From Deltaproteobacteria bacterium (lineage in GTDB: Bacteria; Myxococcota; UBA727; VGSZ01): a stretch of 44,693 nucleotides of DNA. This document shows, piece after piece, positions 1 to 7,493 of the stretch. The notes beneath the pieces were generated by a model. The model searched no databases and was not told the DNA's origin. It saw nothing but the letters and a program-made list of their open reading frames with translations. The stretch is taken from the NCBI GenBank assembly GCA_016874845.1, contig VGSZ01000013.1, forward strand, positions 1 through 44,693, read 5' to 3'. The number at the start of each line of letters is the position of its first letter. The stretch's first letter is position 1. The position numbers were made by a program, and so were the translations under genes.

Positions 1-239
1 GGGCCGATGAGCTCGCCGCCGTTGCCGTTGCCGTTGCCGCCGTTGCCGTCGCCGTCGTCGGTGCAGCCGTCGCAGCCGTCGTCTCCGTTGCCGTCGGTGG
101 GCAGGGGCAGACGGCCGTCGTCGGTGGGCTCACGCTCGATGCTGACGCCGTCGCCGGCGCCCTGCGCGCAGCCGTCGCAGCCGACGGCGGACAGGGCGAG
201 GACGACGAGGGCGAGGGACGAGGTGGCGACCCGCATCAT
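1..239 (-). CDS. Putative lipoprotein, N-terminal part (runs off window)
   Basis: Reading the minus strand from the ATG at 239 gives an open frame that leaves the window without a stop. It starts MMRVATSSLALVVLALSAVG followed by Cys21, a signal peptide with a lipobox-like A-V-G-C, so lipid attachment at Cys21 and export to the cell envelope are expected. After the Cys come a C-D-G-C motif and a second C-D-G-C around residue 56, then a Gly/Asn/Asp-rich linker (repeated GGNGNGNGG) that looks like a flexible spacer analogous to the GE linkers of other lipoproteins in this window. The functional body lies outside the window, so no role can be assigned. A 13-bp palindrome sits two bases upstream of the start. 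Confidence 0.75.
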   Translation of the reverse strand, partial: MMRVATSSLALVVLALSAVGCDGCAQGAGDGVSIEREPTDDGRLPLPTDGNGDDGCDGCTDDGDGNGGNGNGNGGELIG

Positions 240-241
240 GC

Positions 242-254
242 CGACAGTGTGTCA
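242..254. promoter_or_regulatory. Palindrome CGACA-N3-TGTCA at a start codon
   Basis: An imperfect dyad, CGACA-GTG-TGTCA, begins two bases upstream of the minus-strand ATG at 239. The same motif (TGACA-N3-TGTCA) lies two bases upstream of the start at 9619. The shared spacing suggests an operator or translational control site; this is inference from two copies only. Confidence 0.3.
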
Positions 255-314
255 GTCGAGCGGCGACCGCCCAATGACAACTTGACCGCCCTGCATCGGT
301 CGCCTGACGGACTC

Positions 315-360
315 AAAAAAGGATCCGGCCGTGCGTCGGGGGCGGCGAGCGCACGGCCGG
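315..360 (-). terminator. Rho-independent terminator
   Basis: On the minus strand an 11-bp perfect stem (CCGGCCGTGCG, 350-360 with 325-335) closes a 14-base loop and is followed four bases later by six T (315-320). It lies 46 bases past the stop of the MYXO-CTERM gene and fits as its intrinsic terminator. Confidence 0.85.
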
Positions 361-405
361 CGAGATGCGTCGGTGAGGTGCGCCGCCTTCGTCCGCCTCA
401 GCCCG

Positions 406-1251
406 TCAGCGACGTCGCCGCCGACGCAGCAGCGCGAGCCCGGCGAGGGCCGCCGCGGTCAACCCCGAGTCGCGGCCGTCCATGGCGCTGCAGCCGCCGA
501 CCGCCGGGGCCTCGACGACGAGGGGCTCGCTGTCGTTGCCGGCGACGTCGACGGCGACCAGCTGGTAGCGCACCGGCACGGCATCGTCGTGCGTGACCAC
601 CAGGGCCGCGCCCGGTCGCGCGGCCTCGACCACGACCGTCGACGAGTCGTCGGCGACGGTCCGCAGCTCGATCACGGCGACGTCGTCGTCGAGCGCGGGC
701 GGCGTGATGGTGTGCACGTCGAAGGCGCTGCGGGTGCCGCACGTGCTCGGAAAGAGGTACTCGAAGGGACCGCTGCCGGGGATGTGCTCGATGGCCAGCT
801 CGGCGTCGCCGGTCCAGCCCGGCGGGGTCGTGTCGAGCCCGTCGCCGGTGGTGAACACGAGCTCGCCGTGCACCCCCGGATCGACGCTCAGATCGTCGCC
901 GGGCGCCGGGCCGAACAGGTCGATCACCGCGGTGTACGTCGTGCTGGGCGCGAGCGTGACGTTGCCGAGGACGAGGCCACCCGGCACGCGCTCGACCGAG
1001 GCCGACACCGGCTCGTCGTCGCCGCGCTGCAGGGTCGCCGTGGGCGTGCCGTCGTCGAAGCCGTCGGTCGTGGCGAAGAAGATCCGCGCGTTGGTGGGTA
1101 CGTCGACGGCCTCGGCGGACGGCAGAGTCTCGCCGCTGAGGCGGGTCACCCCGGCGATGGCCGGCGAGCACGCCTCGGCGCGGGGGGCGTGCACGAGCGC
1201 GCCGAGGGCGGGGACGACGACGAGACCAAGGGGCAGGACCGCGATGCGCAT
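406..1251 (-). CDS. Secreted Ig-like protein with MYXO-CTERM sorting signal
   Basis: This is a protein of 281 residues. Residues 1-26 are a signal peptide ending AEA before CSPA. The middle resembles bacterial Ig-like (SbsA-type) domains, with a segment around 45-130 containing PTNARIFF and APSTTYTAVIDL. The C-terminus, from residue 252, is GGCSAMD, a short hydrophobic stretch, then six Arg. This Gly-Cys, transmembrane, poly-Arg layout is the MYXO-CTERM signal, which in Myxococcota is cut by a myxosortase and anchors the product at the surface via the Cys. I chose the ATG at 1251 because GGTGAGG lies about 8 bases upstream; an upstream in-frame ATG at 1278 would add nine residues before the signal peptide. 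A strong terminator follows at 315-360. The molecular role is unknown. Confidence 0.85.
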   Translation of the reverse strand: MRIAVLPLGLVVVPALGALVHAPRAEACSPAIAGVTRLSGETLPSAEAVDVPTNARIFFATTDGFDDGTPTATLQRGDDEPVSASVERVPGGLVLGNVTLAPSTTYTAVIDLFGPAPGDDLSVDPGVHGELVFTTGDGLDTTPPGWTGDAELAIEHIPGSGPFEYLFPSTCGTRSAFDVHTITPPALDDDVAVIELRTVADDSSTVVVEAARPGAALVVTHDDAVPVRYQLVAVDVAGNDSEPLVVEAPAVGGCSAMDGRDSGLTAAALAGLALLRRRRRR

Positions 1252-1393
1252 GGGGTTTACCTCGCCCACGGGCATCACACGCCCCGTGCCAGCCCCCGCT
1301 CGGCGGTGGGACGAGGCGGCGCACGACGGGGACCGATGGATTTTTGACGGGCGCGCTGCGGCGCTGCGGTCCGGTCCTCGCGGTGGCGGCCGT

Positions 1394-1818
1394 TCACTCG
1401 CGCGCCTCGACGATGGTGCAGCGCCCGGCGAAGGTGGCGCCGCTGTCGACGCCCTCGAGAGTGGCCGTGGTGCCCACCGGGTCGCTGAGCTCGAGCGTGA
1501 AGGTCTCGAGCTCGAGGCTCTTGGCCTCGGAGATCAGGGTCCCGTCAAGGCCGCCGGTGTCGTCCTCGAGGCGCACGGTGAAGAAGCTGCTCGAGGTCTC
1601 GCCGCTGAGCCCAGGCCCGAGCCCGAGCGCGAGCCCGCCGCCCGACGAGCGGCGGCACCCCGTCTGTGGCGAGGGAGCGCCGCCCAGTGGGGTCAGCGTC
1701 TCTTCGGTCTGCGCGAGAGGTCGTAGGCCGCGCAGCCGCCGGTCCGGCCGGCGGCCCCGCAGGCCCAGGCGGCGACGACGATGGCGAGAGCGCGCGGAAT
1801 CGGGAGGTCAGCGCACAC
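1394..1818 (-). pseudogene. Small exported protein, frameshifted
   Basis: Two minus-strand frames look like one gene. From a GTG at 1818, with GGAG five bases upstream, the frame reads a leader (MCADLPIPRALAIVVAAW) and a Cys/Gly segment to about 1700, then soon hits TGA at 1693. A second frame, without a credible start of its own, continues with TEETLTPLGGAPSPQTG and SFFTVRLEDDTGG and ends CTIVEARE at 1394. Joining them needs one frameshift near 1695-1715 and gives about 140 residues: signal peptide, linker and a small beta-rich domain. I recognise no family. It is divergent from the deformylase gene, with 100 bases between the starts. The frameshift may be real or a sequencing error; alternatively only the GTG-started peptide is expressed. 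Confidence 0.5.
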
Positions 1819-1918
1819 GCTGACTCCGGCGAAGGTCGTCGAGGTGGCGAGGAGCGCTGGGTCCTGAGCCCGCACCCGAGCGCGCCTGGCGCGGCGCTGC
1901 TCGACAGGCGGCGCCGCC

Positions 1919-2662
1919 GTGGTACCGGCAGCCATGACGGAAAAGCCGCCTGTCCCTGCTGCCTCGTCGCGCGCGCGCGCGGCGGCGGCCTCCGTCGTCG
2001 TCGCCTGCGCCACCGCCGCGGCAGCGTCATCGTCGTCATCCGCATCCGCGTCCTCGTCGCCGTCGCCGTCGCCGCCAGCGACGGCCATCGTCGCCGTCGG
2101 CGCGCCGGTGCTGCGGCAGCGGGCGGTGGAGGTCGACGTCGCCGAGATCGCAACGCCCGGGTTTCAGGCCCTCGTGGCCCGTATGGTGGAGGTGATGCGC
2201 GCCGCTCCGGGCGTGGGGCTGGCGGCGCCGCAGCTGGGAGTCGGCAAGCGCGTGTTCGTCGTCGAGGACACCGAGGAGCGGATGGCGAAGCTGACCGCCG
2301 CCGAGCGCGCCGAGCGTGGCCGGGTGCCGGTGCCGCTGCGGGTGCTCGTGAACCCGGTGGTGACGCCTTTGGGTGAGCCGCGGGCGGTGTTCTTTGAGGG
2401 CTGCCTGAGCGTGGCGGGATTCAGCGCGCTGGTGCCGCGCCACGACGAGGTCGAGGTGCGTGGACTGGACGAGCGCGGCCAGCCCGTCGCGTGGCGCGTG
2501 CGTGGCTGGCCCGCGCGCATCGTGCAGCACGAGCTCGATCACCTCGACGGCACGCTGTACGTCGACCGGATGCTGACGCGCTCGTTCGGCACCACCGCGC
2601 ACAACGCCGAGCGCTTTGGCGGGCAGCCCATCGCCGCGGTGCGCGCGGCGCTGGGGCTGTGA
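1919..2662 (+). CDS. def: Peptide deformylase
   Basis: Peptide deformylase removes the formyl group from the N-terminal Met of new proteins, using a bound metal. All three family motifs are present: GVGLAAPQ at residues 98-105, EGCLS at 160-164 (Cys metal ligand) and HELDHLDG at 204-211 (HExxH, two His ligands and catalytic Glu). A short insertion of about 20 residues between motifs 1 and 2 (EDTEERMAKLTAAERAERG) is charged and helical. The first 57 residues are Ala/Ser/Pro-rich low complexity and precede the usual start of the fold (VGAPVLRQRA, 60-69). The true start may therefore be the second ATG at 1934 or further in; no clear ribosome site decides it. If the extension is made, it resembles a weak export or tether segment, which would be odd for a cytosolic enzyme. 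Confidence 0.9.
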   Translation: MVPAAMTEKPPVPAASSRARAAAASVVVACATAAAASSSSSASASSSPSPSPPATAIVAVGAPVLRQRAVEVDVAEIATPGFQALVARMVEVMRAAPGVGLAAPQLGVGKRVFVVEDTEERMAKLTAAERAERGRVPVPLRVLVNPVVTPLGEPRAVFFEGCLSVAGFSALVPRHDEVEVRGLDERGQPVAWRVRGWPARIVQHELDHLDGTLYVDRMLTRSFGTTAHNAERFGGQPIAAVRAALGL

Positions 2663-2840
2663 CGAGCCGACGCCGGGCCGAGGGCGCGAGCGCACCCACC
2701 CCGTCGCCGGCGGCAGCCGCGATGGCAGCCGCGACGGCAGCCGCGGCCGGGCGCTTGCGTGGCCGCGGCCGGTTTCCTGACCCCGCGACGAGCGTGCGTT
2801 AGCTTGCGCCTCGTCGGCGTCCGTGCGCCGGGAGGCTTTG

Positions 2841-4970
2841 ATGCTGTTCACCGCCTTGACCGTCGCGCTCGGTCTCGGGGCCGCGGCCCCCGAGACCGAG
2901 GTCGTTCGCATCCAGCGGCTCCTGACGATGGTGCAGGCCGAGGCGGGCCGCGAGGGCGCCGTCGACGCCGCCGTCGTCGAGGCCTTCGCCGCCGTCGTCG
3001 CCGCGCAGACCGCCCGCCTGCTGCCCGACGCGCGCGCCGTCGCCGACGCCGGGCTCGAGACGCCGGCGTTCGCGGCGCACGTGGTCGAGCAGCTGGCCGC
3101 GGCGCTGTCGACGGCGCAGGGCGCGCGCGGGCGAGCCCGACGACGGCTGCTCGACGACATCCTGCGGCGGGCGACGACGCGCGACCTCGCCGGCCGCGTC
3201 GTCGACGCGTGGTTTGGCCTGCCCTCGCCGACCAGCGGCCGGCTCGTCGCTGTCGGCGACGCCGCGACCCCTGCTCCCGCGTCGTCGTCGTCGTCGTCGT
3301 CGTCGGCCCTCGCGGGCGAGCAGGCGGGCGAGCAGGCGGACGGCGCGCCACGCAGCGCCGAGGCGACGGGCCTCGGCGCGCGGGTCGACGACGCGGCGGT
3401 CGCGCCGAAGGGCGCGCCCCAGGTCGACCCGCGCCAGGCGACGGCGCGGGCGGTGCTCGCTGCGCAGCTCGGCGTGGCGCCGTCGACGGGGCCGTTGGAG
3501 CTCGATCCGGCCAACGCGGCGCTCGACGAGGAGATCGGGGCCGGCGCGCCCAACGGCGTGCTCGACGCCGGCGAGTGGGCGCTCGTGCGGGTGCCGGTGG
3601 TGAACCGGGGCACGCTGTCGTGGTTCAGCGCGTCGGTGCGCGTGCTCGCCGACGACGCTTGCCTCTGGGTCGACGCCACGCCGTCGCCGCTGGCCGAGCT
3701 GCCCGCCGGCGGTTCGGCGCCGGTGTCGTTCTGGGCCTACGTCGCCGGCGACTGTGCGCCAGGGAGCACGCGGAGCGTGGCCCTTCAGGTCGCCGACACG
3801 GTGCGCGGCATCTCGGGCTCGAGCCTGCGGCTCGTCCCCACGCCGTTCCTCGCCCCGCGCGTGCGCGTGGCCAACGCCCGCTTCGACACCGACGACCTCG
3901 GCGCCTCCGACGGCAGCAACGTGGCCCAACTCGGCCCGTCGGGCGCCGCCGAATTCTCCGTCGACGTCGTCGGCGACGCTCCGCTGCTGGGCGGACGCCT
4001 GTCGTTCGCGGCGCCGTCGACGCTGGCGCCAGCGCTGGCCAAGTTCTCGTTCTCGCCCGACGCGCCGCTGGTCGTCGACGACAAGGGCGTGCTGCGCGCC
4101 GGCGACGACCTGGACGTCGCCTTGATCGAAGCCGACGCGCTGCGGGTCGCCGTCGCGCAGGCGGGCGCCGCCGGGCGCTGGCTCGCTGCCGATCCCCGGG
4201 ACGCCCGAAAGCAGGGGCGGCTGTGGGTCGCCGTCGACGTCGAGGTCGACGCCGTCGTGCCGCCGGCGCTCCTGCCCACGCGCCGCGGTCGCCCCACGCC
4301 GTCGTCGTCGCCGTCGACGGTGGCGACGACGAGCCGTCACTACGCGTGGCTGCCCGTCGCCCCCGTCGAGCCCCCCCCCCCCCCCCCCCCACCCCCGCCG
4401 CCCCCGCCCCTCCCGCCCCCCCCGCCCCCGCCGCCCCCGCCCCCCCCGGGCGTCCGGATCGACGTCGGCGGTGGCACGCTGCTGTATTCGCATGGCGAGC
4501 CGGGGGCGCCGCGGGTGTTCGCGGCGCCGGGGTTGCAGGCGCGCCTCGTGGTCGGCCCCGGCGCGCTCGGGGGCGTCGTCTCCCTCGGCTACAATGGCGG
4601 CTACTACGCGAAGTTCGGGCGCGTCGAGCAGTTCATCCTGCAGGAGCTCGAGCTCGAGGTGGGCGCGACGTGGCGCTTCGATCTGGGAGTGCTCGAGCTT
4701 GGCCCCTACGCGTCGGTGGGGATACGGCACCGCTGGTCCGGCGACGCCACCCTCGGGCCGCGCCCCGACCATACGTTGCCAGTCGCCACCGCCGGCGCGC
4801 TGCTGCGCCGCGCCGTCTTTGGCCCGCTGTCGGCCTTCGCCGACGTCGGGCTGCGCGTGGGCGCCGCCGGGCCGGCGGTGTCCGAGCGCGTCGTCGACGG
4901 CGGCCTCGTCGCCGACGTCTTCGATCCGCTCGGCCTGCGGCTGGGCGCCGGCGTCAGCGGCAGCTTCTGA
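2841..4970 (+). CDS. Outer-membrane protein: periplasmic region, poly-Pro hinge, beta-barrel
   Basis: This is a protein of 709 residues. ATG 2841 is preceded by GGGAGG six bases upstream; a GTG at 2823 is in frame but lacks a ribosome site. Residues 1-20 form a signal peptide (MLFTALTVALGLGAAA). A helical Ala-rich region follows to about 150, then a Ser/Ala linker, then a beta-rich region (about 220-480) containing PNGVLDAGEWALVRVPVVNR, reminiscent of the NEW3/CARDB-like modules of secreted proteins. Residues 511 to about 536 are almost all Pro. The rest (about 537-709) alternates polar and apolar residues, is rich in aromatic and Gly residues, and ends GVSGSF; a terminal Phe is the outer-membrane beta-barrel signature. 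I infer a barrel anchored in the outer membrane with a periplasmic N-terminal part. I do not recognise a named family. Confidence 0.8.
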   Translation: MLFTALTVALGLGAAAPETEVVRIQRLLTMVQAEAGREGAVDAAVVEAFAAVVAAQTARLLPDARAVADAGLETPAFAAHVVEQLAAALSTAQGARGRARRRLLDDILRRATTRDLAGRVVDAWFGLPSPTSGRLVAVGDAATPAPASSSSSSSSALAGEQAGEQADGAPRSAEATGLGARVDDAAVAPKGAPQVDPRQATARAVLAAQLGVAPSTGPLELDPANAALDEEIGAGAPNGVLDAGEWALVRVPVVNRGTLSWFSASVRVLADDACLWVDATPSPLAELPAGGSAPVSFWAYVAGDCAPGSTRSVALQVADTVRGISGSSLRLVPTPFLAPRVRVANARFDTDDLGASDGSNVAQLGPSGAAEFSVDVVGDAPLLGGRLSFAAPSTLAPALAKFSFSPDAPLVVDDKGVLRAGDDLDVALIEADALRVAVAQAGAAGRWLAADPRDARKQGRLWVAVDVEVDAVVPPALLPTRRGRPTPSSSPSTVATTSRHYAWLPVAPVEPPPPPPPPPPPPPLPPPPPPPPPPPPGVRIDVGGGTLLYSHGEPGAPRVFAAPGLQARLVVGPGALGGVVSLGYNGGYYAKFGRVEQFILQELELEVGATWRFDLGVLELGPYASVGIRHRWSGDATLGPRPDHTLPVATAGALLRRAVFGPLSAFADVGLRVGAAGPAVSERVVDGGLVADVFDPLGLRLGAGVSGSF
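4371..4390 (+). repeat. Homopolymer of 20 C inside a coding region
   Basis: Twenty consecutive C encode the first part of the Pro hinge of the outer-membrane protein. Further runs of five to eight C follow, separated by single bases, to about 4447. A gain or loss of one base would shift the downstream barrel out of frame. Confidence 0.95.
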
Positions 4971-5074
4971 GAGGCCTCCGGGAGGACGAGCGAGCTGGCC
5001 GTCCTTGCCCCTGCGGACGGGGGCGCGCTTGACGCGCCACGGACGGGGGCGCCGTCGCGGCGACACCGGCCCTC

Positions 5075-5108
5075 GCCCTCTCCCAATACTGGAATCCTGG
5101 GAGAGGGC
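5075..5108. terminator. Hairpin between convergent genes, copy 1
   Basis: Perfect 11-bp arms GCCCTCTCCCA / TGGGAGAGGGC (5075-5085 and 5098-5108) enclose 12 bases. It lies 105 bases after the outer-membrane protein and 130 bases after the end of the convergent rhomboid gene. The same arms recur at 29659-29684, also between convergent genes. There is no T-tract, so a terminator or mRNA-end role is inferred from position. The rest of the 4971-5238 gap holds GC-rich direct repeats (CGGACGGGGGCGC) and a weaker relative of the hairpin near 5168-5200; I see no gene there. Confidence 0.5.
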
Positions 5109-5238
5109 TCGTTCTCGTTCAGCATGGCGACAGGAAGCGGCGCTGCTGCACTCGAACGCCAATGCCCCTGCCCCAGAATCGGGCGACGGGGCCAAGGGAT
5201 GAGGGTCCGGTTCGGCACTGGCGTCGAATCCGAGGTCT

Positions 5239-5844
5239 TCACGCGCCGCCGACGGCGACGAAGCCGCCGACATGACACCACCACGAGACGCCGCCGCCTT
5301 GCAGCGGCCCGAGCTCGGCGAGCGCGAGCAGCAGGTTCAGCGCCGCCCAGCCGCCGACGTAGAGCCACGCCGGCACCTTCCAGCGGATGAACAGGAACAC
5401 CTGGTACAGCTGCGCCCGCGGGAACAGCGCGAGGTAGGCGCCCATCAACCCGGCGATGGCCCCCGAAGCGCCCACCAGCGGCACGTCACGCGCCGACGAC
5501 AACAACGCGTGGGTGAAGAACCCGGCGACGCCACAGCCGAGGAACAGCGCGAGGAACCGCCCCCGCCCGACCCGGTCCTCGACGTTGTCGCCGAACGTTC
5601 ACAGGAACCACGCGTTGCCGACGAGGTGGGCGAGGCCGCCGTGCAGGAACATGTACGTGACGACCGACCAGCGCGTGCGGCCGGCGAGCACCGCCGCCGG
5701 CACCGCGCCGTAGCGGCGGGAAAACGCCTCGTCGCCGCCGACGATGGTGCCCAGCTCGACGACGAAGACCGCCACGCACAGCACGAGCAGCGCGAAGCAC
5801 ACCCATGCGAAGCGGCGCCGCGGGTTGTAGACCTCGAGCGGCAC
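5239..5844 (-). pseudogene. Rhomboid-family intramembrane serine protease, interrupted by TGA
   Basis: The frame from GTG 5844 reads VPLEVYNPRRRFAWVCFALL, a first membrane helix, then HGGLAHLVGNAWFL and a TGA at 5599-5601. It continues in the same frame as TFGDNVEDRVGRGRFLALFL, then GASGAIAGLMGAYLALF and WWCHVGGFVAV. These are the rhomboid features: the HxxxN loop, catalytic Ser in GASG and catalytic His in the last helix. Family members usually have Trp exactly where the TGA lies (FLWxFGDNVED), so this is one G-to-A change from an intact gene of about 201 residues. A start upstream of 5844 is not available because a stop lies at about 5970 and no ATG or GTG follows. It is either a fresh pseudogene or a base error. 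The gene would cleave membrane proteins within the bilayer. Confidence 0.8.
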
Positions 5845-6191
5845 CGACGTGAACAGCTGGAACAGGTACCAGCCGACGCACGTCGCGGGTCCATCGTCGA
5901 CGATGCTCGCGCCTGCGCGGGGGCGTCGGCAACCCTGGGTCGGACGAGCAGGCCTTCGTTCCGGGCTTCACGAGCCGTCGGCGGGGCCGGCCGTTGCCTC
6001 GCCAGGTGTTGCCGGCGGAGGAGCGCGAACCGCTCGCGCTCGGTGTCACGCTCGAGCGTACGCTCCCCGTGCTGCCGGTCCGGTGTCCCCCGCGCGTGCG
6101 GTGTCGACAGCGGTCATGACGGTGGACGTGACCAAAGACGTGGCGGCAGACCTGACCTCGCCATCGGTCTGCAGCGCGAAGACCGTCGCGC
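5845..6191. other. Gap with no recognised gene
   Basis: There are 347 bases between the rhomboid start and the end of the DUF1552 gene. Several short open frames exist on both strands, but their composition looks like GC-rich shadow. I see no terminator or convincing promoter. It should hold the rhomboid promoter if that gene is expressed. Confidence 0.5.
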
Positions 6192-7493
6192 TCACAGCCC
6201 GGGCAGCGGCCCGCAGGTCGGATCGTCGCCGATGCCGGCGATGTCGACGTCGAGCAGATGGGCCACCGAGGTCAGCAGGCGATCGTTCGTGGCCGTGGTC
6301 CGCACGACCCGCCCGGTGCGCAGCCGACCGCGGGCGCTGCCGGCGAGGACGACGGGAATCCGCGCGATGTCGTGGTGGTGGCCGAAGTGCGAGACGCCGA
6401 CGACCAGCGTGTGGTCGAGCATCGTGCCGTTGCCCTCGGGTGTGTCCTTCAAGCGCTGCACGAACGCGCCAAACTGCGCCCAATCCCACTGGTGGGCTCG
6501 GATGTAGTCGTCGCGACGCTCGCCGGCGAGGTGGTGGACCTCGTCGTGGATCGAGCTGTTCACGCGCACGCCAGCCCACGCGTAGGGCCAGTGGTAGCCC
6601 GAGCTGCCCCACACGAGGCCGGCGACCTGCACGCGGTCGCAGGCGAAACCGGCGAACAGCAGGTCGAGGTGGTCAGCACACCGGGCCGGCATCGAGGCAT
6701 CGGCGAAGTCGTCGCGTGGCAGCGCGCACGCCGCGGACACCGACGGCGCGGCGTCGAGGTCGGCCTGCACGCGCTGCTCGACCCGGCGGATGGCGTCTTC
6801 GTGGATGTCGAGCTTCACCCGCTCGACGGCATCGAGCTCACGGCGCACCCGGGAAAGATCGGCGAGAGCGCCGTCGAGGATCGAGCGACGCGAGCGCTGG
6901 CGACGTTGGAGCGCGGCGCGCACTGCCGGCTCTTCCTGTGGCGGGACGAACCCACCAAACAGCCGACCCCACGCCTGACCGGGATCCACCGTCGGCATCT
7001 TGAAGGCACGCGGCCCCGACGAAAACGGCTGCTCGCGCATCGTGTCGCGCCCGCGGTCGGAGACGAGCAGCTCGATCGTCGCCGCACCGCGCGCCGTGGC
7101 GATTACGTGATCGATGCTCGGACCGCCCGGTTCGCCCTCGTTCTCCGCGTCGACCCGCGACTCGAGGATGTCCGCGGCCGTCAACACCTTGCCCACCGAG
7201 CGGATGTGGTCCGCGCCGCGCGGATTCAGGCCCGACCGACGGATGCTGACGCCGTCGACGATGACGACATCGTTGCGCACCGCCGACAACCCCTGCAGCA
7301 TCGGCGACAACGCAAAGTCGGTCTCGCTGCCGCCGTCGGGGAAGAAGGCATCCGGCGATGGATACCCGTTGGAGAACACCCAGAAGAGCACGCGCGGAGC
7401 CGGCGCCGCCTGCGCGCGCGCGCGCGCCGCGAAGAGGGGCGACAACAGCGCCGCGCCGGTGGCCGTCGAGAACAGGAACGAGCGCCGCTTCAT
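6192..7493 (-). CDS. DUF1552 family secreted protein (Tat signal)
   Basis: This is a protein of 433 residues. It begins MKRRSFLFSTATGAALLSPL, a twin-arginine signal (RRSFLF) with cleavage near ARAQA, so it is exported folded. The body matches DUF1552: VLFWVFSNGYPSP near the start, NDVVIVDGVS, RGADHIRSVGKVLT, and near the end VVGVSHFGHHHDIARIPVVL. DUF1552 proteins belong to the alkaline-phosphatase-like/sulfatase-like group known mainly from Planctomycetes and Myxococcota, where they are encoded next to DUF1592-type cytochrome proteins; their biochemical role is not established. The start ATG overlaps the stop of the upstream DUF1592 gene by four bases (7490-7493), so the two are translationally coupled and probably work together outside the cytoplasm. 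Confidence 0.92.
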   Translation of the reverse strand: MKRRSFLFSTATGAALLSPLFAARARAQAAPAPRVLFWVFSNGYPSPDAFFPDGGSETDFALSPMLQGLSAVRNDVVIVDGVSIRRSGLNPRGADHIRSVGKVLTAADILESRVDAENEGEPGGPSIDHVIATARGAATIELLVSDRGRDTMREQPFSSGPRAFKMPTVDPGQAWGRLFGGFVPPQEEPAVRAALQRRQRSRRSILDGALADLSRVRRELDAVERVKLDIHEDAIRRVEQRVQADLDAAPSVSAACALPRDDFADASMPARCADHLDLLFAGFACDRVQVAGLVWGSSGYHWPYAWAGVRVNSSIHDEVHHLAGERRDDYIRAHQWDWAQFGAFVQRLKDTPEGNGTMLDHTLVVGVSHFGHHHDIARIPVVLAGSARGRLRTGRVVRTTATNDRLLTSVAHLLDVDIAGIGDDPTCGPLPGL

